A DNA stretch of 64,000 bases from Streptomyces abyssomicinicus (GCF_008974245.1 NZ_BBZI01000006.1:409125-473124); one strand, 5' to 3'. Shown: positions 51,366-60,270, numbered from the stretch's first letter. Notes: generated by a model from the letters alone, not told the origin. Numbers and translations are program-made.

Positions 51366-52364
51366 TCAGCTCGGGGGCACGGCCGCCAGGAAGTGACGCC
51401 AGGAGGCCGCTCCGGCCCTCTCCAGCGGGCGCCGGAGGGTCTGTCGGAGAGGGTGAGGTGATTGCATGATCGCCTCGTTGCGCGCCGCCAGGCGGTCCAG
51501 TTCGGCCGGCAGGGGAAGGCGGTCGCTCTTCGTCCCGTTGCAGGCCGCGTGAGCCGGAGCGAGGTTCCACAGCGCGTCGAGGTCCGGGCCGCACCAGGCG
51601 CCGACGCTTCGGTAGCGCTGCATCAACGCGAACGGGAAGACATGGTCGACCGCTATGGGCTCGTCCGGGCCGATGACCTCGCCGCAGATCTGGCAACGAC
51701 CGTGCTGGAAACCGATCGTGGCCTCGACCAGACCGGTCACGGAGCGGCGGCGGAGTTTGTCCGTGAGCTTGAGCGTCTCCAGGTCGTGGGCCATCCCTTC
51801 CTCGACCAGGCTCCGTCCCACTCCTGACGCGAAGGAGGTTTCGACGATGCTCCAGCGCGCGCCCAGTTCGGCCGACAGGAGGGCGGCCTGTTCCGAGCGC
51901 GCCAGGCGCAGCAGGTGGCTGCTCAGGCGCACCGTGCGATGCCGGCCGGTGCCGAGCAGTTCATAGAAGGTGTGGGGGACCGTGTCGCTGCCCCGCAGGT
52001 TGTGGAACTTGCGCATCACCATCGCGGGCATCGATCGTTCCGCCGCGGCCACCAGCTTCTCGGTTGGTCTGCCCGCGGCCAGGGTCGCGGCGCTCTCCTG
52101 CTCGGCCACCGTGAGGAAGTCCCGCTCGCCCAGGTGGGTGGCGTGCGGCGCCTGGGGCGCCTCGGCCAGGTGTCGTGCCATGGCGATGCCGTACGCCGCC
52201 GCGAGGTCCTTGAGGGGCACCGCGTCCCGTCCCTGCCGGGCGGCGTCCAGCAGGGCATCACCCAGGGCGAACTTGTACGTACGGGAGTTGGCCCCCATCA
52301 ACACCGCCAGGCGCCACGAGGCGCGGGGAGAGGTGTCCCCGGCGTAGAACTCCTGGGCGCTCAC
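51366..52364 (-). CDS. HNH endonuclease domain protein
   Basis: 332 aa. The long helical N-terminal region is unassigned. The C-terminal HNH module is CQICGEVIGPDEPIAVDHVFPF followed by WNLAPAHAACNGTKSDRLP. A zinc pair (CQIC, and Cys in AACN) and catalytic His are present. GTG at 52364 overlaps the stop of the upstream methyltransferase (GTGA), so the two are translationally coupled. Role unclear: DNA repair, defence, or RNA-related. Confidence 0.87.
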   Translation of the reverse strand: MSAQEFYAGDTSPRASWRLAVLMGANSRTYKFALGDALLDAARQGRDAVPLKDLAAAYGIAMARHLAEAPQAPHATHLGERDFLTVAEQESAATLAAGRPTEKLVAAAERSMPAMVMRKFHNLRGSDTVPHTFYELLGTGRHRTVRLSSHLLRLARSEQAALLSAELGARWSIVETSFASGVGRSLVEEGMAHDLETLKLTDKLRRRSVTGLVEATIGFQHGRCQICGEVIGPDEPIAVDHVFPFALMQRYRSVGAWCGPDLDALWNLAPAHAACNGTKSDRLPLPAELDRLAARNEAIMQSPHPLRQTLRRPLERAGAASWRHFLAAVPPS

Positions 52365-53014
52365 TGCGCCTCCCGGCGCAGGACGACGCTCTGCCACCAG
52401 ATGGCATCCCTGCCCAGGCTGTCCGTGTCGTTCTCGGCCACCCTCACGATGTGCAGCCCCGCCGTCTCCCCGAGGCTCACGACCTCTTCGGCCGGCACGT
52501 CGTACATCACCCGGTCGGTCGGGGGCTCGCCTCGGCGCAGGGAGATCACGAGGATGCCCGACGGTGCCAGGAGTCCGGCCAGCCGTCCCATCGCCGGGCT
52601 GCGGTCGGCCGGTGCCAGGTGCATCCATACGGCCGACAGCAGGATGAGGTCCAACGGGCCCGAGAGGGAGCGCAGTTCGGGCAGGGAGCCCTCGGTCCAG
52701 GAGACGGAGGGGATCGGGTGCAACCGCTGTGCCACCTGGCGCAGTTCTGGCACCGGCTCCACCGCCAGGACGTCGTACCCGCGCCGGGCGAGTGCCGCGG
52801 CGTCCCTGCCGGTGCCCGCCCCGATGTCGGCCGCTCTGGCCGGAGGGGGCGGCAACAGGTCCAGGACGTCGCCGTGTACGGCCTCGAAGGACACGCTCTC
52901 GTATCTCTCGGCCAGCGACCCTGCGTGGTGCGCGTAGTAGGGCTGCACCCCCGCCGTGAGCTCGCCCGGCCGATCGGCCGTGTCCTGGTCGGGGCTCTCT
53001 CCGCTCATGACCAT
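52361..53014 (-). CDS. Class I SAM-dependent methyltransferase
   Basis: 217 aa with a Rossmann methyltransferase core: motif I AADIGAGTGRDAAAL, acidic loop AVEPVPELRQ, motif IV LILLSAVWMHL. No (N/D)PPY DNA-methylase motif, so more like small-molecule or tRNA-type enzymes. Coupled to the HNH gene downstream. Two nearby ATGs (53014, 53008) are possible starts. Confidence 0.85.
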   Translation of the reverse strand: MVMSGESPDQDTADRPGELTAGVQPYYAHHAGSLAERYESVSFEAVHGDVLDLLPPPPARAADIGAGTGRDAAALARRGYDVLAVEPVPELRQVAQRLHPIPSVSWTEGSLPELRSLSGPLDLILLSAVWMHLAPADRSPAMGRLAGLLAPSGILVISLRRGEPPTDRVMYDVPAEEVVSLGETAGLHIVRVAENDTDSLGRDAIWWQSVVLRREAQ

Positions 53015-53060
53015 GCCGACACGCTACGGGAGCCGTACGACAGGCGGTGAGGGCGGCGTC

Positions 53061-54530
53061 TCAGCCGTGACCGTTGCGCGTCGGCGGGTGTGCGGGCTTG
53101 CCGGTCCCGGCGTTGTCGGCCGCGTGCTGGGGGCGGCCCGGGGCCGTGTCACTGGGTGCGGCGTCCTTCTGCCGGCCCATCCCCCGGTGCGCGGGGGCCG
53201 CTCGGCCGGACGGCTCTGGGTCGGTCGAGGCGGGGACGGTGCGGGAGTCGGTGCGGGGGGCCGCGGTGCGACGGTCGTCGGGTGCCGGGGTGTCCGCCGT
53301 GCCGGAGGGCCGGTCGGCGGGGGCGGCGGCGGTCGAGGTGGGGTCGTCGCGGGTTGGGTCGGTGCCCGGGGCGACGGCGACGGTGGCGCCCAGGGCCACG
53401 GAGAGCGCCGCCAGGACGGTGCTCACGGCCAGGCGGCGGCTGTGCCGGGGGGCCGGCCGTGGGGAGGTCCGGGTCACCGCCGTGCCCTTCGCGCGGAGGG
53501 TCCCGTGCGGGTCGCGATCGCGACCTGTGGGCCGGGACGTCGCGGAGCGGCTCGGGTGCGGTGTCACCGGGGGCGAGGGGGCCGGACGCGGAGCGCCCGC
53601 GGGGGTGCCCGGGGTTCCCGGGGTTCCCGGGGCGGCCAGGGACCCCGGGGCGGCGTGGGTCTCCGCAGCGGCGTGGGTCTCCAGGGCGTCGAGTACCGTC
53701 GCGCACCGCGCGGCGTCCGGGCGGGCCCCGGGGTCCTGGTCGGTCATGGCCCGGAGCAGGGAGGCCAGGTCCGGGGACAGCCCGGCGGGGACCACGGGCG
53801 GGCGGTGGACGCGGGCGATCGCCGCCTCCAGGAAGGCGCCCTCGTACTCCGGTTCGCCCTTCAGGCACTCCAGCAGGACCAGGCCGAGCGCGTAGACGTC
53901 CGCGGCCGGTCCGATGCGCTTCCCCTCGACCTGCTCGGGCGCCAGGTAGGCGGCGGTGCCCGTCAGCACGTCGGACGCCGTGTGGCGGGTGGCGTCGACC
54001 AGGCGTGCGATGCCGAAGTCGGCCAGGTGCGGGGCGCCCGCCGGGTCGAGCAGGACGTTCGACGGCTTGACGTCCCGGTGCACGATGCCGGCCTGGTGGA
54101 CGTGGGCGAGGGCCTGCGCGAGGGCCGCGCCGAGGTCGGCCACGCGTCGCTCGGGCAGCGGTCCGTCCGACAGGAGGCCGCGCAGGGTGGGGCCGTCGAC
54201 CAGTTGCATGACGAGGAACGGGCGCTCGTCGTGCTGTCCGACGTCGTAGACGGTGACCAGGCCGGGGTCGTGGAGCCGGGCGAGGAGGAGGGCCTCCGTC
54301 GAGAGGCTGTCCTCGGTCTGCGCGTCGGCGCCGGGGCCGGGCCGGAAGACCTTGACGGCCACGGGCCGCCGAAGCCGCGTGTCGACCCCTTCGTAGACGT
54401 CGGCCATGCCGCCCGAGCCGATCTTCGCGCCCAGGCGGTAGCGGTCGGCCAGGAGCTCGACGGACCACGGATCCGCCGGCACCGGTGCCGGCGGATCCGT
54501 GGGCATGGCTGCTGAGCGGCAGGCCGTCAT
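53061..54530 (-). CDS. Serine/threonine protein kinase, membrane-anchored
   Basis: 489 aa. The kinase domain (about 25-280) has GSGGMADVYEG, VAVKVF, HRDVKPSNVLL, DFGIARL and YLAPEQVEG. A Pro/Ala/Arg-rich linker, one membrane span (LAVSTVLAALSVALGATVAV) and a short disordered Pro/Thr/Asp outer tail with no folded sensor follow. The ATG at 54530 is chosen because GGAG lies 6 nt upstream; ATG 54506 has no ribosome-binding site. Different from the 49616 kinase in outer part. Confidence 0.9.
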   Translation of the reverse strand: MTACRSAAMPTDPPAPVPADPWSVELLADRYRLGAKIGSGGMADVYEGVDTRLRRPVAVKVFRPGPGADAQTEDSLSTEALLLARLHDPGLVTVYDVGQHDERPFLVMQLVDGPTLRGLLSDGPLPERRVADLGAALAQALAHVHQAGIVHRDVKPSNVLLDPAGAPHLADFGIARLVDATRHTASDVLTGTAAYLAPEQVEGKRIGPAADVYALGLVLLECLKGEPEYEGAFLEAAIARVHRPPVVPAGLSPDLASLLRAMTDQDPGARPDAARCATVLDALETHAAAETHAAPGSLAAPGTPGTPGTPAGAPRPAPSPPVTPHPSRSATSRPTGRDRDPHGTLRAKGTAVTRTSPRPAPRHSRRLAVSTVLAALSVALGATVAVAPGTDPTRDDPTSTAAAPADRPSGTADTPAPDDRRTAAPRTDSRTVPASTDPEPSGRAAPAHRGMGRQKDAAPSDTAPGRPQHAADNAGTGKPAHPPTRNGHG

Positions 54531-54685
54531 CTGGGTCTCCGTTGCTGTCACCGCGTAGTGGACTCGGCCGTGCGTGGAAGAGGCCGTGGCGATGCGGGTA
54601 CCCCGAGGCCGTGTCGGATATCCGGACGAAGTCGCCGACGGGCCCGGGACCGGGGCGCGCCCGGCCGGAGCGTAGGGTTCGGGCC

Positions 54686-54910
54686 ATGGTGACCGCGACC
54701 GTCCGTGAGTGGCGCGACGAGGAAGGGTGGGGCGTACTCGACTCCCCCGAGACCCCCGGCGGCTGCTGGGGCCACTACTCACACATCCGGATGAAGGGCT
54801 TCCGCACGCTGTCCCCCGGGCAGCTCGTCGAGCTGCGGTGGGAGGCTCCCGGGTTCCGGCAGGACGGGTACGCCTACCGGGCGCTGGAGATCACGCCTCG
54901 GGACGACTGA
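54686..54910 (+). CDS. Cold-shock-domain-like small protein
   Basis: 74 aa. VREWRDEEGWGVLDSPETPG imitates the CSD RNP1 strand (WFNxxKGFGFI), with YSHIRMKGFRTLSPGQLVEL as the second half. Probably a nucleic-acid-binding OB fold. Divergent from the kinase gene. Confidence 0.75.
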   Translation: MVTATVREWRDEEGWGVLDSPETPGGCWGHYSHIRMKGFRTLSPGQLVELRWEAPGFRQDGYAYRALEITPRDD

Positions 54911-54990
54911 CGCCCGGTCACGGTGTCGGGGGGCGTCGCGGAGCCGAGGATTTCGGCCCCCTCCCGTGCGCGCCCGGGTACGGTGCGGGG

Positions 54991-55197
54991 ATGTCGATCG
55001 ATGCCGCGCCGACCTGCCCGCAGTGCGGGGCCGTGTTGCGGGCCGGTTCCATGGCGCTCTGCCACCGCGCGGAGGACGACCGCCGCGTGTGCCGTATGGC
55101 CTGGGGGTGCTCCGGCGGGCACGTGTGGTGGAAGTGGGCGGACCGCCCCGCCGCGCCGCTGGAACCCTGCCCCTACCCCGACCTGGGACCGGACTGA
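54991..55197 (+). CDS. Small Cys-rich hypothetical protein
   Basis: 68 aa. CPQCG near the N-terminus, then C-x8-C and CSGGHVWWKW, likely one zinc site. No ribosome-binding site other than GGGG just before ATG. Strong Streptomyces codon bias supports coding. Function unknown. Confidence 0.65.
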   Translation: MSIDAAPTCPQCGAVLRAGSMALCHRAEDDRRVCRMAWGCSGGHVWWKWADRPAAPLEPCPYPDLGPD

Positions 55198-55231
55198 GTT
55201 CCGGCGTCGCCGCGACGGGTTGCGCGGCCGG

Positions 55232-55654
55232 CTAGTCGGAGGTGACCCCCCAGTAGCCGATCGCGACGGGCACGCCGTCGCGGAAGAGCACCGTGCAGTT
55301 CCCCTGGCCCCGGGCGGGGAACGCCAGGCGGCCGGAACCGAGGGCCGCCGCCCACTCCTCGTGGGTGGGCCGGCCGCCGGGGGCCCAGGTCCGCACCTCG
55401 GCGTCGGTCAACGGCCGGAGGAACGGGCCGTCGTGCGGATCCGTGGCCTCGAGCACGAGGGGGAAGTCCAGCACCGTGCGGGTGCCTCCGGTCAGGACGC
55501 GGTCGATCCACTCCGGCTCGCGCCACAGCTCCGCGACGGACCGCCCCGCGAAGCCGCGGTCGTCCCTCGCCAGTTCCTCGTCCTGGGCCTGCCGGAAGGC
55601 CGCCGCCAGGTCGGGCCGGTACGGACCCGTGTGGGTCCAACCCTCGCCACCCAT
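55232..55654 (-). CDS. Hypothetical protein
   Basis: 140 aa, soluble, acidic. RPDLAAAFRQAQDEELARDD and AELWREPEWIDRVLTGGTRTVLDFPLV are notable; C-terminus VPVAIGYWGVTSD. Resembles small Streptomyces proteins annotated as hypothetical. No motif. Upstream of its ATG lies a run of degenerate CTCGCC repeats. Confidence 0.65.
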   Translation of the reverse strand: MGGEGWTHTGPYRPDLAAAFRQAQDEELARDDRGFAGRSVAELWREPEWIDRVLTGGTRTVLDFPLVLEATDPHDGPFLRPLTDAEVRTWAPGGRPTHEEWAAALGSGRLAFPARGQGNCTVLFRDGVPVAIGYWGVTSD

Positions 55655-55755
55655 CCCTCGCCACCCGTCCCTCGCCGCCCGCTTCTCGCCGCCCGCCTCT
55701 CGCCCGCCGCCCCTCTCGTTCGCGGCCCTGTGCCGGAGCCTGCGGGGCCTTCACC

Positions 55756-56595
55756 TCACCGCCGCTGCGCCGTCTCCCAGTCGTGGTGCGCGATGACGAC
55801 GCGGTCCCAGAGGGCGGCCCGCGCGGGGGCGTCGACGTCGGTCAGGTCCAGATGGAAGACGCCGGTCAGGACGTCGTACCAGTCGTCGGCGGAGTCGATG
55901 GTCCGCTCCTCCGTGCCCCCGGCGTCGACCCTGCGCAGCACGCGGCCGCGCAGGACGTCCGCGCCCTTGGCGTCGCGGAGGTAGGCGGCGAGCACCCGGA
56001 CGAAGCCGGACTCGGCGGACGTCGACAGCCGGACGTGCTCGGCGGCGAAGGAGGACAGTTCCACCGGGCCGGGCGCGAAGTCCATCGCCGTGAACGCGCC
56101 GCGGGGGTCGTGGGTGAAGCGCCAGCCGCCGGGCTCGGCCGTCGACCGTGCCATGCCGTAGGTGAACGGGCCCTGGGTGTAGGTGCCTTCGCGCAGCGGG
56201 AGCGGCTCGTGGATCGCACCCGCGAGCCCGGTGTCGACCAGCCACCGCTCGCCGTCGAGGGGCACGGTGAGCGCGAGGTGGTCGCCGGAGGCGCCCGCGG
56301 GGGCCTCCGGGGTGCCCTGCACGCCGGCCCGGTGCAGGGTGACGTCGTAGCCGAGGGCGGTCAGCAGGGCGGCGAAGGCCCCGTTGAGGTGGAAGCAGTA
56401 ACCGCCCCGCCCGCGCAGGATCCGGGCCACGGACTCGGCGGCGCCGATGCCCGTCGGCCGTCCCAGGTGGATGTCGAGGGTCTCGTAGGGGACCCGCTCC
56501 GCCTGCGCCCGGTGCAGTGCCCGCAGCGCCTCCAGGGTCGGGGCCGCCGGCCGCGCGACCCCCAGCACGGCCAGATATCCGTCGACGTCGATCAT
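55756..56595 (-). CDS. Arylamine N-acetyltransferase
   Basis: 279 aa. The catalytic triad is visible: Cys67 in RGGYCFHLNGAF, His106 in DHLALTV, Asp121 in VDTGLAG. It transfers acetyl from acetyl-CoA to arylamines, hydrazines or related amines. The ATG at 56595 has GGAGGGGGAGC. Divergent from the merR-akr operon, with 156 bp between. Confidence 0.93.
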   Translation of the reverse strand: MIDVDGYLAVLGVARPAAPTLEALRALHRAQAERVPYETLDIHLGRPTGIGAAESVARILRGRGGYCFHLNGAFAALLTALGYDVTLHRAGVQGTPEAPAGASGDHLALTVPLDGERWLVDTGLAGAIHEPLPLREGTYTQGPFTYGMARSTAEPGGWRFTHDPRGAFTAMDFAPGPVELSSFAAEHVRLSTSAESGFVRVLAAYLRDAKGADVLRGRVLRRVDAGGTEERTIDSADDWYDVLTGVFHLDLTDVDAPARAALWDRVVIAHHDWETAQRR

Positions 56596-56713
56596 GCTCC
56601 CCCTCCGCACCGCCGTTCGAAATTGTTCGAACGGATGATCAGCATAGTGGCCGGGACCGACCGTCCACGTCGTCCATGGGTGAATGCGGCGCGCCCGTGA
56701 ACGCCGGTTGTGC

Positions 56714-56744
56714 TTGCCTGGAGTGCACTCCAAGTCTCTAGCGT
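56714..56744 (+). promoter_or_regulatory. MerR-type promoter with 19-bp spacer and palindromic operator
   Basis: TTGCCT (56714-56719) and TAGCGT (56739-56744) are separated by exactly 19 bp, the over-long spacer used by MerR activators. The spacer holds the perfect palindrome TGGAGTGCACTCCA (56719-56732). The -10 ends 7 nt before the merR ATG, so the mRNA is predicted to be leaderless or nearly so. Confidence 0.8.
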
Positions 56745-56751
56745 GGAGGTC

Positions 56752-57195
56752 ATGACGGTGACCGAGGCAGCCGCGGCGACCGAAGTGGACGACTGCGCGT
56801 CCGGGACGGCGGTCCGGCCGCGGCCGGACGGGCAGGACAACTACACCATCGGCGAGGTCGTGGCGCTGACGGGCCTGAGCGCCCACACGCTGCGGTGGTA
56901 CGAGCGGATCGGGCTGATGTCCCGGGTGGACCGCTCGCACAACGGGCAGCGCCGGTACGACAACGACGATCTCCGCTGGCTGGAGTTCGTCGGCAGGCTG
57001 CGGCTGACCGGGATGCCGGTGGCCGACATGGTGCGGTACGCGGAGCTGCTGCGCGAGGGCGACCACACGTTCGCCGCCCGGCAGGAGCTGCTGGTCCGGC
57101 ACCGGGAGGACGTGCGGCGGCACATCGCCGATCTCCAGGCGACGCTCGCGGTCCTCGACTTCAAGATCGAACTCTACGGAGGTGCGGCGCGGTGA
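56752..57195 (+). CDS. MerR-family transcriptional regulator
   Basis: 147 aa. An unusual 30-residue N-terminal extension precedes the MerR HTH (YTIGEVVALTGLSAHTLRWYERIGLM). The dimerisation helix follows (REDVRRHIADLQATLAVLDFKIELY). No metal-binding cysteines in the C-terminus, fitting AdhR/NmlR-like regulators of aldehyde or redox stress. Its stop overlaps the aldo/keto reductase GTG, so it is the first gene of its own target operon. Confidence 0.9.
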   Translation: MTVTEAAAATEVDDCASGTAVRPRPDGQDNYTIGEVVALTGLSAHTLRWYERIGLMSRVDRSHNGQRRYDNDDLRWLEFVGRLRLTGMPVADMVRYAELLREGDHTFAARQELLVRHREDVRRHIADLQATLAVLDFKIELYGGAAR

Positions 57196-58214
57196 CGATC
57201 GACAGGACACCCCTCGACACGGTACGGCTCGGCGGCGCGGACGGCCCGGAGATCGGCGTGCAGGGGCTCGGGTGCATGGGCATGAGCTTCGCCTACGGGC
57301 CGACCGACGCCGACGAGGCGCGGGCCACCCTGGAGCGGGCGCTGGAGCTGGGCGTGACGCTGTACGACACGGCCGACATGTACGGGCTGGGGGAGAACGA
57401 GAAGTTCATCGCGCCGTTCGTCGCCTCGCACCGCGACGAGATCACCGTGGCGACGAAGTTCGCGATCCAGCTGGACCCGCAACGGCCGGAGTTGCGCGCG
57501 ATCCGCAACGACCGGCCGTACATCCGCCAGGCCGTCGAGGGCAGTCTGCGGCGGCTCGGCGTCGAGGTGATCGACCTCTACTACATGCACCGGCGTGACC
57601 CCGCCGTCCCCATCGAGGAGACGGTCGGCGCGATGGCGGAGCTGGTGGAGGAGGGCAAGGTCAAGCAGCTCGGGCTGAGCGAGGTGACCGGTCCCGAGCT
57701 GCGGGCGGCGCACGCGGTGCACCCGATCGCGGCGCTGCAGTCGGAGTGGTCGGTGTTCAGCCGTGACGTGGAGCGGACGGCGGTGCCGACGGCGGCGGAG
57801 CTGGGGGTGACGTTCGTGCCGTACTCGCCGCTGGGCCGGGGCTTCCTCACCGGCGCGGTCACGTCGGCGGGTGAACTGTCGGCCGACGACTTCCGGCGTT
57901 CGCTCCCCCGCTTCACCGAGAGGAACGCGGCGCTGAACGCGGAACTGCTGGCGCCGATGCGGCAGATCGCCGAGGAGCGCTCGCTCGCGCTGGGGCAGGT
58001 GGCGCTGGCCTGGGTGCACACGCAGGCCGAGGTGCACGGGGTCGCGGTCGTACCGATCCCCGGCACCCGCAGGCCCGAGCGGGTGGAGGAGAACACGGCG
58101 GCCGCGGCGGTCCGGCTCACGGCGGAGGAGCTGAAGCAGCTGGAACCGCTCGCGGAGCGGGTCTCGGGCGAACGCTACCCGGACATGAGCGGGTCGTCGG
58201 CGGGACGCGAGTGA
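57192..58214 (+). CDS. Aldo/keto reductase
   Basis: 340-aa TIM-barrel NADPH-dependent reductase. The catalytic tetrad is DTADMYG (Asp, Tyr), VATKF (Lys), YYMHRRD (His). C-terminal cofactor region VVPIPGTRRPERVEEN. Matches the AKR13-like group commonly controlled by a neighbouring MerR protein. GTG at 57192 overlaps the merR stop (GTGA), with GGAGG 9 nt upstream. Confidence 0.93.
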   Translation: MTIDRTPLDTVRLGGADGPEIGVQGLGCMGMSFAYGPTDADEARATLERALELGVTLYDTADMYGLGENEKFIAPFVASHRDEITVATKFAIQLDPQRPELRAIRNDRPYIRQAVEGSLRRLGVEVIDLYYMHRRDPAVPIEETVGAMAELVEEGKVKQLGLSEVTGPELRAAHAVHPIAALQSEWSVFSRDVERTAVPTAAELGVTFVPYSPLGRGFLTGAVTSAGELSADDFRRSLPRFTERNAALNAELLAPMRQIAEERSLALGQVALAWVHTQAEVHGVAVVPIPGTRRPERVEENTAAAAVRLTAEELKQLEPLAERVSGERYPDMSGSSAGRE

Positions 58215-58220
58215 CCGAAG

Positions 58221-58246
58221 CGGGCCCGGGGTCCTCCCCGGGCCCG
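58221..58246 (+). terminator. Hairpin after the merR-akr operon
   Basis: CGGGCCCGGGG / CCCCGGGCCCG with TCCT loop, starting 6 bp after the stop codon. Perfect 11-bp stem. Confidence 0.8.
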
Positions 58247-58284
58247 CGGGGCGGGTGAGCGGGCCCCGGCACGGCGCCCCGTGA

Positions 58285-58377
58285 GACGGCCGCGCGATCA
58301 CCCGCGCGGCCGTCACGGGCCGATGGCCCCGCGAGCCGATGGCCCCGCGCGGCCGTCGCGGGGCCATCGGCTCGCGG
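58285..58377. repeat. Two further strong hairpins with repeated GATGGCCCCGCG
   Basis: A 12-bp stem GACGGCCGCGCG (58285-58296 with 58303-58314) is followed by a perfect 21-bp stem (58329-58349 with 58357-58377; 7-nt loop). The 12-mer GATGGCCCCGCG occurs twice, so alternative pairings are possible. Lies between convergent genes. Confidence 0.75.
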
Positions 58378-58419
58378 AGCGCCCGTGCGTCACCCGGCGC
58401 CGCCCTCGTCCGCGGCGCC

Positions 58420-59364
58420 TCACCGGCCGGCCGCGCCCCCGACCGGCACCTGATCCGACACGGCGCGCCCGCCGTCCTGCTGCCGCAGGCAGACCTCGAC
58501 GTGGCCGCCGACGATGCGGGTGTCGAAGGCGGGCTGCGGGGCGGTCGCGGGGCCGCGGACGTTCCAGCCGTCGGAGAGGCGGAAGACACTGCCGTGCCAG
58601 GGGCACTCGACGCAGCCGTCGGCGACGGTGCCCTCGGAGAGCGGGCCCGCGAGGTGGCTGCACCGGTCGGCCAGCGCGTGCACCGTGCCGCCCGTCTCCC
58701 GGACCACCAGCACCGGGACGTCGTCCACCATGCGCCGCACCGGCCGGCCGACGGGGAAGTCGGCCACCGGGCCGACGCGGTGCCAGCCCTCGGTGACGAG
58801 GTGCGGGACCTCTTCCGCGTGGTTGGCGCCGGAGGCCTGGTGGTAGGCCAGGTGGCCGCCCAGCATGCCGCCGAGACCGACGGCCGTCAGGCCGAGGAAG
58901 CCGAGTACGCGGCCCGCCGTGGCGCCGTCCTCCTTGACGCGGCTGGCGAAGGAGGCGGCGTACAGGCCGACGGCCACGACGTTGGCCACGGCGTGGACCA
59001 GGCCGACGCGCTGCTGCTGGCGGTGCAGGTCCGCCCAGTCCACGGCGCCGGACAGGGCGGAGGGGGCGGCCGCGGCCAGGCCCACGCCGATCAGCAGGCG
59101 CGCCTCACGGGAACGGCCGGGGCACATGTCGAGCACCGCGGCGGAGAGCCAGGTGCCGACCGGGATCTGCACCAGCGCCGGGTGCAGCGGGTGGCCGATC
59201 GACCTGCCGTGCAGGACGTCCCGGCCGCTTCCGAGCGGCAGGGCGCGGACCCGCTCGCGGATGGTCTCGATCAGGGCGTCCGCCGCCGGCTCACGCTCCA
59301 GACGGTCCAGCAGCCTCAGGGTTCGGTTCTGCCGCAGTCGGCGGCGACGGGGGGTCGTGGTCAT
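58420..59364 (-). CDS. DUF2231 membrane / Rieske [2Fe-2S] protein
   Basis: 314 aa. The N-terminal DUF2231 part has four hydrophobic segments (IGHPLHPALVQIPVGTWLSA, LIGVGLAAAAPSALSGAVDW, and two more). The C-terminal Rieske domain has cluster ligands CSHLAGPL and CPWHGSVF. Probably a membrane electron-transfer protein. The ATG at 59364 (MTTTPRRRR) is preferred; ATG 59412 is possible. Convergent with the akr gene across the hairpin cluster. Confidence 0.85.
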   Translation of the reverse strand: MTTTPRRRRLRQNRTLRLLDRLEREPAADALIETIRERVRALPLGSGRDVLHGRSIGHPLHPALVQIPVGTWLSAAVLDMCPGRSREARLLIGVGLAAAAPSALSGAVDWADLHRQQQRVGLVHAVANVVAVGLYAASFASRVKEDGATAGRVLGFLGLTAVGLGGMLGGHLAYHQASGANHAEEVPHLVTEGWHRVGPVADFPVGRPVRRMVDDVPVLVVRETGGTVHALADRCSHLAGPLSEGTVADGCVECPWHGSVFRLSDGWNVRGPATAPQPAFDTRIVGGHVEVCLRQQDGGRAVSDQVPVGGAAGR

Positions 59365-59454
59365 GGCCGCCGGGTCCCCGCCGGGACCCGCGGCAAACGA
59401 GCCGGGTGCCATCGGCCGCCCGTACCCCGCGAAGGTCCCGCGGACGCCCGGGTC

Positions 59455-60243
59455 CTACCGCGCGGCCTCGATCAGCGCGGCGAACGAGTCCAGCACGCGC
59501 AGCAGCCCGAAGGTGTAGGCGTGGTCCGGGTCGAGGGCGCTGCCGTGCGTCTCGCCCGCGGCCGTGCCGACACGTGAGGCGAGGGGGTAGGCGGCGGGGT
59601 CGAGGACCCGGGCGAGCAGGGGGGCGTTGGCCTCCCACCACTCCTGGTCGTCCATGCCGGCGTCGCCCCGGGCGGCGCGCGCGTCGGCGGCGGTGCGGGC
59701 GTTCGCCTGGACGAAGGTGAGGAGGTGGGTCAGGCAGTCGTCCATGGTGACGTCGTCGAGCCCAAGCCCGTCGAAGGCCGAGAGCTCGTGCTCGTACTTG
59801 GCCATCTGCCCCGGTCCGAGCGGCGGCCGGACGGTGGAGACGGTGGCGGCCCAGGGGTGGCGGGCGAAGAGCGCGCGGTTGTCGTCGGCGACCGCGGTGG
59901 CCCTGTCCCGCCAGGGACGTCCGGCGGTGCCGGTGCGCGGCATCCGGGCGTAGGCGGCGTCCAGCATCAGGTCGAGCAGCTCGGCCTTGCCGGGGACGTA
60001 GGTGTAGAGGGTCATCGGAACCACACCGAGGTCACCGGCGACCCGGCGCATGGTGAGCGCCTCCAGACCCTCGGCGTCGGCGATGCGGGTCGCCATGTCC
60101 AGCACGGCGTCGACGCTCAGGGCCCGGCGAGGACCCCGGCGGGTGGTGGCGGGCGCTTCGGCCCCCGGGTCCCGGAGGGCGTCGCGCCACAGCAGGCGCA
60201 GGGTGCTGGCGGGGTCCCCCGCACTGGTTCGTTCGGTCGGCAC
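59455..60243 (-). CDS. TetR-family transcriptional regulator (TetR_C-type)
   Basis: 262 aa. The HTH is ALSVDAVLDMATRIADAEGLEALTMRRVAGDLGVVPMTLYTYV, after a 40-residue extension. The C-terminal ligand domain has the tetracycline-repressor-like plan (DDCLTHLLTFVQANARTA). GTG at 60243 has GAGG upstream. Divergent from a VOC-family gene with a pair of repeats between them. Confidence 0.87.
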   Translation of the reverse strand: MPTERTSAGDPASTLRLLWRDALRDPGAEAPATTRRGPRRALSVDAVLDMATRIADAEGLEALTMRRVAGDLGVVPMTLYTYVPGKAELLDLMLDAAYARMPRTGTAGRPWRDRATAVADDNRALFARHPWAATVSTVRPPLGPGQMAKYEHELSAFDGLGLDDVTMDDCLTHLLTFVQANARTAADARAARGDAGMDDQEWWEANAPLLARVLDPAAYPLASRVGTAAGETHGSALDPDHAYTFGLLRVLDSFAALIEAAR

Positions 60244-60270
60244 GTCCTCATCATCCCCGGCGAAATCCCT

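Noticed and set aside
51366-53014. Classical restriction-modification system
   Set aside because: HNH nuclease is present, but the methyltransferase lacks DNA-methylase catalytic motif (N/D)PPY or the C5 PCQ motif.
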